From the NCBI GenBank assembly GCA_030159235.1, contig BSBG01000005.1:124001-188000 (forward strand): a DNA stretch of 64,000 nucleotides. Reading direction: 5' to 3'. A program made the position numbers and the translations under genes. The DNA is from Bacillus safensis. GTDB taxonomy: Bacteria > Bacillota > Bacilli > Bacillales > Bacillaceae. Under the pieces are notes generated by a model, which was not told the DNA's origin, did no database searches, and saw only the letters and a program-made list of their open reading frames with translations. Position 1 is the stretch's first letter; each line of letters starts with the position of its first letter. Shown in pieces: positions 58,815 through 64,000 of this stretch.

Positions 58815-59450
58815 TTAAACCTTTTTCGAACGTAATTGCTGCGCACTTTCATCCGAAAAATGAAGTGTCTCCACTACTTTAATATAATCAATTCTTGGCG
58901 AATATCCAAGTGTCATTAAGTGACCAGCTTCCATTAATTCGTCTTTGCTAATGGATTTACGGCCGTTTTGCTGCTGCCGTTCCCAAAAGAAAAAGAGATC
59001 TGAAGCAGTCAAATAATAAACGGAACCAAATGCGGATATAATAACGAAACAAATACCGCCTTGCTTTTCTACCTGTTTCATATGCTCAATTTGATGGTCA
59101 TGGAAATTTTTGAGCGGAAACGAGGTCATGCTTTTGGTTTCCTTTGCTTCAAAATCGATATAGCGGCCTTTGTACACTCCGTTATAGTCTGTTGTGGATG
59201 ATTGTTTAAAATAAGCTTCTTTAATGACTGCAGCGCTTCTTTTTGGATAATCCACATTCACAATTTGAACTGGGGTAGGCTTTTTATGAATGACTGCGAT
59301 TCCGTTAACCAAATAATATTGGTTCGTTTCATTTAAGTCAGCTTCAAGCGTCATCCCGCGGTTACTATAAGAGGATTCGCCACTGATTCTTTTTTTTGTC
59401 CCAATTTGTTGAATGGGCTGATACGATTTTCCGTTTGGATACCGAATCAT
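58815..59450 (-). CDS. recU: Holliday junction resolvase RecU
   Basis: Structure-specific nuclease that resolves Holliday junctions and modulates RecA and RuvB in recombination. The 211-residue protein has the conserved [17 protein letters not shown], the PD-(D/E)xK-type core [19 protein letters not shown], and [22 protein letters not shown] 59450 matches the B. subtilis N-terminus MIRYPNGK; an adjacent in-frame TTG (59453) has better spacing to AAGGAGG and cannot be excluded. Operon with ponA. Confidence 0.96.
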   Translation of the reverse strand: MIRYPNGKSYQPIQQIGTKKRISGESSYSNRGMTLEADLNETNQYYLVNGIAVIHKKPTPVQIVNVDYPKRSAAVIKEAYFKQSSTTDYNGVYKGRYIDFEAKETKSMTSFPLKNFHDHQIEHMKQVEKQGGICFVIISAFGSVYYLTASDLFFFWERQQQNGRKSISKDELMEAGHLMTLGYSPRIDYIKVVETLHFSDESAQQLRSKKV

Positions 59451-59496
59451 CAAGTTTCAGCCTCCTTTTAATGCATTTTGTATTGGAGAGATCACC

Positions 59497-60453
59497 ATGT
59501 TGTCACAAGAAGAGCACATCATCACTCAGCACATTTTGCGTGAAACGAAAGCGAAAAATAAAGACAACCTAACGAGGACAAATGCTTACAAGCGCTTTTA
59601 TGACCGGCATCCTGAGATGAAATGGTCGCTGCTTGCTTCTTTTGTCTCGAGAAATGCTGGATGGTCCATGACGGATTTAAAGGGTGAACTCTTCCATCCA
59701 GGTTTAACGGATCAGCAGGGGCATCTTTTTTTTACAGCATATGAAAGAGCGAATTGGCTGATCTTTTCTGATGCTTATCCTCAGCTTCTTTTGTATGAAT
59801 GGTCTAAGAAATGCAGAAAACCTTTGTTTCATCTGCTGCCTCATTTTTCCGTGTCTCGTTTTATGAGCGCTGAGTGGGAGCGTTTCTGGATAAAGCGTGA
59901 CACAGAGCGTCTACTTTATGCACTCATCATAAATGAACAATATACTATACAATCTCCTATTATACAAAATCCTCTTCTGAAAAAGAATGTTTTTCACTCG
60001 ATTCAATATCTTTTCAGCGAGTGGGGACATTTCCAAACTGTTGTTTTTCCAACGGTGGACGGGCATTTGTACGGATTAACCATACGGAAGTTTTCCCATG
60101 TTAAAGAGCGTATTACATTGGGAAAAAAACTAGCGAAACTATTATTTCGAGCCGATTTGTTTTCGGATTTTTATCATTTTTTGCATACCGTTCCGCATAC
60201 GGGGTCTCGGTTTGATTTCGAGCCGTTTTTAGGGATCGCTAGAAGATCAACACCTTTTCTTCGAACGGTTTATCCGGTGATGACACATTCATTAGACGAT
60301 CAAAGGGAGGATTGGTTTCAAAAGAAATTGAGTCCATCTTTATTCGATACAGAGCCGCTGCCGAAACAAATCGAGCTGACAGACTGGTATTTCCATAAAA
60401 AAAGACAGCTTCGTTTTCTCTTCTCATTAGAGCACTATTTTTTGCATAAATAA
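59497..60453 (+). CDS. yppC: DUF2515 protein YppC
   Basis: 318-residue soluble protein of the DUF2515 family, divergent from recU with only 46 bases between them. It begins MLSQEEHIITQHILRETKAKN and contains conserved aromatic-rich segments such as SRNAGWSMTDLKGELF. The function is unknown. ATG 59497 follows TTGGAGAG. It ends at a bidirectional terminator with sspM. Confidence 0.9.
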   Translation: MLSQEEHIITQHILRETKAKNKDNLTRTNAYKRFYDRHPEMKWSLLASFVSRNAGWSMTDLKGELFHPGLTDQQGHLFFTAYERANWLIFSDAYPQLLLYEWSKKCRKPLFHLLPHFSVSRFMSAEWERFWIKRDTERLLYALIINEQYTIQSPIIQNPLLKKNVFHSIQYLFSEWGHFQTVVFPTVDGHLYGLTIRKFSHVKERITLGKKLAKLLFRADLFSDFYHFLHTVPHTGSRFDFEPFLGIARRSTPFLRTVYPVMTHSLDDQREDWFQKKLSPSLFDTEPLPKQIELTDWYFHKKRQLRFLFSLEHYFLHK

Positions 60454-60478
60454 AAAGCAGGGGGTACCTGCTTTTTTT
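60452..60478. terminator. Bidirectional terminator between yppC and sspM
   Basis: Stem AAAAAGCAGG/CCTGCTTTTT (60452-60461 with 60467-60476) followed by TT. Confidence 0.88.
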
Positions 60479-60581
60479 ACGTAGATGGACGATTAGGACC
60501 GCCGAGCTTTTTATCAAGCTGATCTGTACTGTTTTCTTTCCCTTTTGGCTTTTGCTCTTTTGGTGCTGGCTGCTTTTTCAT
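60477..60581 (-). CDS. sspM: Small acid-soluble spore protein M
   Basis: 34-residue minor spore protein: MKKQPAPKEQKPKGKE at the start and LDKKLGGPNRPST at the C-terminus. That C-terminus is characteristic of SspM. The ribosome site AAAAGGAGG lies 8 bases before ATG 60581. Expression in the forespore is expected for this family. Position between yppC and yppD matches B. subtilis. Confidence 0.9.
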   Translation of the reverse strand: MKKQPAPKEQKPKGKENSTDQLDKKLGGPNRPST

Positions 60582-60775
60582 GAAATCTACCTCCTTTTGT
60601 CCTTAGAATTTACACAATCGGACGCAATCATACAAAGAAGGACAAGCATATGTCGAAAAGGAAGAAATAGCGCCTATCTACACTTAGATTGGCGATTTGC
60701 TTCTAGTTTTGTCATGTGTGAAGGAGGGTGTGAAAGAAAAGAGAATGTAACGTGAGACGATAAAGGAGGAATCTG

Positions 60776-61012
60776 ATGATGAGCGAATTTGTATCAAAAG
60801 AATCCATTATGCAGTTGTTAGAGGAAATCGATCGGAAAATTGATGCGGTGGAAGAAGAGCTGTCTCTTGCTGTGAAGCAAACAAAACGAGCAGCCTTAGA
60901 AGAGCATGAACAAATGATTGACCGGCTTGAATCAGAAGTAAAGGACTGTGAAGTGAAGATTCATGCAGCTGAGTATAAACTGGAAGCAAGACCTGCATAT
61001 CACGCCGGATAG
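60776..61012 (+). CDS. yppD: Small coiled-coil protein YppD
   Basis: 78-residue highly charged protein, predicted to be almost entirely a coiled coil (heptad-like pattern from EEIDRKIDAVEEELSL through LESEVKDCEVKIHAAEYKLE). Function unknown. GGAGG lies 6 bases before ATG 60776 and 9 before a second ATG at 60779, so either could start. Position matches B. subtilis yppD. Confidence 0.82.
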   Translation: MMSEFVSKESIMQLLEEIDRKIDAVEEELSLAVKQTKRAALEEHEQMIDRLESEVKDCEVKIHAAEYKLEARPAYHAG

Positions 61013-61070
61013 CTTTTGTATTTGAGCAATAAGTAAACGTTTGGTAGGATGGTTCATAGAGGTGAATACT

Positions 61071-61442
61071 TTGGATAATCAAACATTACTTGAACATACA
61101 CAAGAGCTCAGAGTATGGATCGAAGAAGCGTATGAGCAGTACGAGAAGGGAAAGGCTGAAGAGGAGTACCCATCATATGATTTTTATACCGATATACAGC
61201 CGGCCGTTGTGACATTCGATCAAAAAATGGAAGAGTGGCTCACCGCTGCTATCTCATTTATTGGGCAGGCCAAACCTAGATATTTACACCAAGAACAGCT
61301 TGATGCCGTACAAGAAAATGGTAAAGAGGTTGTCCTGCAATCTTACTTTGGCAAACAGCACGCACCCCGTGTGAAAAATTTAGCTGAGTCAGTGATTTAC
61401 ACACTGAACCTTTTAATAGAAGAAATCAAAAAACGCAGCTGA
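61071..61442 (+). CDS. yppE: DUF1798 protein YppE
   Basis: 123-residue helical protein of the DUF1798 family; a four-helix fold is known for this family, function unknown. TTG 61071 after AGAGGTGA gives exactly the B. subtilis length; the in-frame 61041 start has no ribosome site. Segment AVVTFDQKMEEWLTAAISFI is conserved. A terminator overlaps the end. Confidence 0.88.
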   Translation: MDNQTLLEHTQELRVWIEEAYEQYEKGKAEEEYPSYDFYTDIQPAVVTFDQKMEEWLTAAISFIGQAKPRYLHQEQLDAVQENGKEVVLQSYFGKQHAPRVKNLAESVIYTLNLLIEEIKKRS

Positions 61443-61465
61443 TGAAATATGCTGCGTTTTTCTTG
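61428..61465 (+). terminator. Intrinsic terminator after yppE
   Basis: Stem AAAAACGCAGC/GCTGCGTTTTT (61429-61439 with 61451-61461) overlapping the yppE stop. Confidence 0.85.
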
Positions 61466-61479
61466 TGGCTTCTTTAGGC

Positions 61480-61506
61480 ACATCTTCTGCTCTTGGTCAT
61501 AATATA
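61480..61506 (+). promoter_or_regulatory. Sigma-K-like promoter for yppG
   Basis: AC (61480-61481), 16-base spacer, CATAATATA (61498-61506), which fits the CATAnnnTA -10 of sigma-K. Late mother-cell expression would suit a coat-like protein. Confidence 0.45.
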
Positions 61507-61549
61507 TGAGTGACATCAATATGTGTTGAGAGCGAGAGGAGCGAGATAG

Positions 61550-61999
61550 ATGTTCCCTTATTCAAACCAAACGCCTTATGAATTCAATCAATTCAAGCAA
61601 GGGCCTTTTCCGTATCCAGATATGCAGCAGCCTCCGCAGCCTCCAGAATATTTTATGCCGCCATATCAAGGGGGAATGAGCCAGGCGCCTTCTACTGGCT
61701 ACCAGCCGCCTTATGGATACCAAGGAAACGTGCAGCCTTATCAGCCGCCCAAAGCGATCAATCAACCCCAAATGCAGCCGTCAGGCATGATGCCTATGCA
61801 GCAGCCTATGAATCCTTATCCTTTGCCAAGACCGCAAAAACAGCAGCCATCTCAATTTAAAAGTGTGCTGTCACAATTCAAAAAGACGAATGGACAATAC
61901 GACTTTAACAAAATGTTTGATACAGCTGGCCAAATGATGAGTACGATGAATCAAGTAGGTTCATTGGCGAAAGGATTTACAAGCATTTTTAAAGCATAG
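61550..61999 (+). CDS. yppG: YppG-like, coat-type low-complexity protein
   Basis: 149-residue protein whose first 100 residues are rich in Pro, Gln, Tyr and Met (for example [20 protein letters not shown]). The C-terminus is a more ordered helical segment ([20 protein letters not shown] then [17 protein letters not shown]). The composition resembles spore coat proteins. Function unknown. ATG follows GAGGAGCGAGAT. A sigma-K-like promoter lies upstream. yppF, which lies before yppG in B. subtilis, is absent. Confidence 0.83.
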   Translation: MFPYSNQTPYEFNQFKQGPFPYPDMQQPPQPPEYFMPPYQGGMSQAPSTGYQPPYGYQGNVQPYQPPKAINQPQMQPSGMMPMQQPMNPYPLPRPQKQQPSQFKSVLSQFKKTNGQYDFNKMFDTAGQMMSTMNQVGSLAKGFTSIFKA

Positions 62000-62001
62000 T
62001 A

Positions 62002-62034
62002 AAACCCAATAGATCAATCTATTGGGCTCTTTGC
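62002..62034. terminator. Terminator between yppG and ypqA
   Basis: Stem CCCAATAGA/TCTATTGGG (62005-62013 with 62018-62026). The T-tract CTCTTT on the forward side is weak; on the reverse side TTTTAC follows. Confidence 0.7.
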
Positions 62035-62438
62035 TTTGGCGCAGTTACACGAAGCGTTTGATCTTTCCATACACTCTTCATTTTTGTTTCCTCTATTTTT
62101 GCCGGCATTAAAATGGTTTTGGTAAAGCTCGAATACGAGGAGGTCGTATCCGTTTTGATTTTTTCCTGCACCGATAAGTGTAAATATTGGGCTTTGACTT
62201 CTAGCGCAATATCGCCTTCGACAAAATGGTCTGGAAATTGAATCTCGATATACACAGACTGATCATCCTCTGTCACATCGGTTGTAATGGATGCAAGTGA
62301 ATGCGATGTGGTCATGAGTGCCTCTGCGCTATTTAAAATCTCGTGAAACGGGGAGGATGCAAAAAATTGTTCAATCGCATCATATAGAATATCTTCATTT
62401 GCCAGCAATTCATGTTTGTTTTCGTCATCTTGTTTCAT
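62019..62438 (-). CDS. ypqA: YpqA, small-heat-shock-like protein
   Basis: 139-residue protein. The C-terminal 90 residues read like an Hsp20/alpha-crystallin beta sandwich (DQSVYIEIQFPDHFVEGDIA, then KDQTLRVTAPK), while the N-terminal region is helical. That fold is inferred from pattern only. ATG 62438 after GAGGTGA gives the B. subtilis YpqA length; GTG at 62447 is inside that site. The stop lies within the shared terminator. Confidence 0.8.
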   Translation of the reverse strand: MKQDDENKHELLANEDILYDAIEQFFASSPFHEILNSAEALMTTSHSLASITTDVTEDDQSVYIEIQFPDHFVEGDIALEVKAQYLHLSVQEKIKTDTTSSYSSFTKTILMPAKIEETKMKSVWKDQTLRVTAPKQRAQ

Positions 62439-62605
62439 TTGAATCACCTCTCATCTACAGCCTATGCAGAAACGGCTCAGGCGGTTATCAATTGATGAGA
62501 GGAAAAAATTATGATTAAATAGTGTTGAATGAAGCAAGGTGTATGGGCGTACGGTTTCATACGCTGAATAGATTTAGAAGCAAAGCTTGAAGGGAGCAAT
62601 TGACA

Positions 62606-63112
62606 TTGCTGAAAAAATTATTCGGTTTCGGAAAAAACCAAGATGATGTAAAGGAAGAAGTCATTTATTCTCCCGCTGATGGAGAGTTAATGGATATGAC
62701 TGATGTACCAGATCCTGTTTTTTCTCAAAAAATGATGGGAGATGGCGTAGCAGTAAAACCAAAAAATGGCACGATTGTGTCACCAGTAGAGGGTGAAATC
62801 ATTCAGCTCTTCCATACAAAACATGCAATTGGCATTCGGACACTCTCAGGGCTTGAGCTTCTGATTCATATCGGACTTGAAACAGTTGGGTTACATGGTG
62901 AAGGATTTGAAGCGCACATAAAAGAAGGGGATAAAGTAAAGATCGGTGATCCTCTTATTACGTGTGATTTAGAACTGATTGAAGAGAAAGCGGCAAGTAC
63001 AGTTACTCCTATTGTCATCATGAATGGTGATCTTGTAGAGAGGCTTGATAAAGAACCAAAAGGGTCTGTAGAAAAGCAGATGTCCAAGCTCTTTACAGTG
63101 AAAATGAAATAA
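62606..63112 (+). CDS. ypqE: PTS EIIA (glucose-type) protein YpqE
   Basis: 168-residue stand-alone EIIA-Glc domain with the phosphorylated histidine in [17 protein letters not shown] and the conserved SPADGE and SPVEGEI segments. It probably receives phosphate from HPr and may supply EIICB proteins that lack their own EIIA. TTG 62606 is preferred to the in-frame TTG at 62600 on spacing from AAGGGAG and on length. Monocistronic. Confidence 0.93.
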   Translation: MLKKLFGFGKNQDDVKEEVIYSPADGELMDMTDVPDPVFSQKMMGDGVAVKPKNGTIVSPVEGEIIQLFHTKHAIGIRTLSGLELLIHIGLETVGLHGEGFEAHIKEGDKVKIGDPLITCDLELIEEKAASTVTPIVIMNGDLVERLDKEPKGSVEKQMSKLFTVKMK

Positions 63113-63123
63113 TCCATGAAGAT

Positions 63124-63154
63124 AAAAAACTACCCAATCACAGGGTAGTTTTTT
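63124..63154. terminator. Bidirectional terminator between ypqE and the oxidoreductase gene
   Basis: Perfect stem AAAAAACTACCC/GGGTAGTTTTTT (63124-63135 with 63143-63154). Confidence 0.92.
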
Positions 63155-63165
63155 AGTTGAGGAAA

Positions 63166-64000
63166 TTAATCTTCCATCGGAACCCAGCCTTGACTCGCTT
63201 CCATGACAGACCACAATCCCTCTGGAATCAGATACTTGTCTTTCTGGCTGCGTTTTATGACGGTTTCAATCTCTTGTTCTCTGCCTTCTTTAATTTTCTT
63301 TGCCCAATCTGGGTCGACGATCAGCTCTCGTGCGACAGCGATGAGCGGAATCCCTTGATTGTAAGCACTCAGTGCATCTTTCGCTGTAATGACGCTGCCC
63401 ACACCGATGAGTGGAAGAGTATCGCCGCAGCGTTCTTTTAGCAGTTCCATACGTGTCTTAGTAGTATCTGCGCCTCGTCTTGCTTTAGAATCAATCTCCA
63501 TTAAAGAGATGTGCAAATAATCAAGGTTTTTTGTTTTGAGAACATCCACTAATGTAAACGTCTCTGTCATTGTTAAACCAGGTGTTTCTGGTTCTTCAGG
63601 AGAGAGCCGGTATCCAAAGATAAACGGTTTCGCCGCATGCTCTTTGATGGCTTCTTTGACTGCATCTACAACAGCAATCGGGAAAGCTAGACGTTTTTCT
63701 TCATTTCCTCCCCATTGATCTGTACGCTGATTGCTATGCGGAGAGTAAAACTGCTGTAATAAATAGCCGTTTGCTCCGTGGATTTCCACGCCGTCAAACC
63801 CTGCTTGAATGGCTCGTCTTGCCGCTTCTTTAAAGGAATCGATAATATGAGTGATTTCCTCTTCTTTTAACGCGCGTGCAATTTGTTTTCCATCTTTGAA
63901 CACATCACTTGGCGCAACCACATCACTGTTTGGCACTAAATGAGGGAGAGCCTGAGAGCCACCGTGATGAATTTGAATGATGGCTTTTGTTCCTTTTGCT
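63166..64000 (-). CDS. NADH:flavin oxidoreductase, Old Yellow Enzyme family (partial)
   Basis: FMN-dependent ene-reductase type TIM barrel; the N-terminus lies beyond the right edge. About 277 residues are visible, open from the edge. The OYE substrate-site motif IIQIHHGGSQA is near the visible start, followed by GFDGVEIHGANGYLLQQFYS, NQRTDQWGGNEEKR and GVGSVITAKDALSAY. It resembles B. subtilis YqiG more than the shorter YqjM/NamA. The substrate cannot be told from sequence. Confidence 0.88.
   Translation of the reverse strand, partial: AKGTKAIIQIHHGGSQALPHLVPNSDVVAPSDVFKDGKQIARALKEEEITHIIDSFKEAARRAIQAGFDGVEIHGANGYLLQQFYSPHSNQRTDQWGGNEEKRLAFPIAVVDAVKEAIKEHAAKPFIFGYRLSPEEPETPGLTMTETFTLVDVLKTKNLDYLHISLMEIDSKARRGADTTKTRMELLKERCGDTLPLIGVGSVITAKDALSAYNQGIPLIAVARELIVDPDWAKKIKEGREQEIETVIKRSQKDKYLIPEGLWSVMEASQGWVPMED

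Noticed and set aside
61550-61860. Tandem DNA repeat or CRISPR-like array in the QPP-rich region.
   Set aside because: The periodicity is at the amino-acid composition level only; there are no identical repeats with spacers, and it is a continuous coding frame.

Overview
The window is a low-GC Firmicutes chromosome segment, clearly a Bacillus of the B. subtilis-like lineage. Gene content and order follow the B. subtilis ypdA-to-ypqE region almost gene for gene. Protein divergence from the B. subtilis sequences I remember, plus local differences (no aspB next to asnS, no yppF), suggest a relative such as the B. pumilus group; that species assignment is inference. No rRNA, tRNA, insertion sequence, prophage, integrase or CRISPR array was seen. 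It is a core-genome region rather than an accessory one.

Layout. 1-4.9 kb: end of the bacillithiol disulfide reductase gene (ypdA), prsW, the germination pair sleB-ypeB, and the c-di-GMP receptor gene ypfA with tiny ypfB. 4.9-13.8 kb: cmk, the S1-domain gene ypfD, fni (type 2 IPP isomerase), a short reverse-strand ypzI, the yphA-yphB-ypzH membrane module, the GTPase gene der, gpsA, a structured RNA candidate, yphE and yphF. 13.8-21.2 kb: spoIVA, hbs, folE-mtrB (TRAP), hepS-menG-hepT (menaquinone), ndk and cheR. 21.2-33.7 kb: the aromatic supraoperon aroC-aroB-aroH-trpEDCFBA-hisC-tyrA-aroA, with a complete 11-triplet TRAP leader before trpE. 34-39 kb: ypiA, ypiB, ypiF and the cytochrome bc complex genes qcrABC, then ypjA and ypjB. 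40-46.7 kb: ypjC (reverse), then ypjD-dapB-mgsA-bshB1-bshA-cca-birA. 46.9-49 kb: panBCD behind a structured leader. 49-56 kb: dinG, ypmA, ypmB, asnS, dnaD, nth, ypoC. 56-64 kb: recU-ponA (reverse), yppC, sspM (reverse), yppD, yppE, yppG, ypqA (reverse), ypqE, and the C-terminal part of an Old Yellow Enzyme-type oxidoreductase running off the right edge.

How the genes connect. MtrB (16.9 kb) binds the trp leader (23.9 kb), so regulator and target lie in one window. YpdA, BshB1 and BshA are bacillithiol genes, and mgsA beside bshB1-bshA pairs methylglyoxal production with the thiol used to detoxify it. AroC/B/H/A, TyrA, HisC and TrpA-F form the chorismate, tyrosine/phenylalanine and tryptophan routes. 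HepS/HepT/MenG supply menaquinone used by QcrABC. SleB/YpeB, SpoIVA, SspM, YphB, YpjB and YppG are sporulation or germination functions.

The most unusual sequence-level observation is a run of eight G at 43364-43371 that puts bshB1 and bshA into one continuous 617-codon frame; with seven G they would be two genes overlapping as ATGA. Other points of interest are a compact three-way-junction RNA plus terminator after gpsA, a Shine-Dalgarno embedded in a terminator stem before ypfB, a nested dyad around the spoIVA promoter that ends in a reverse-strand terminator, and Shine-Dalgarno-occluding helices before trpE and panB. I found no convincing new multi-gene system.
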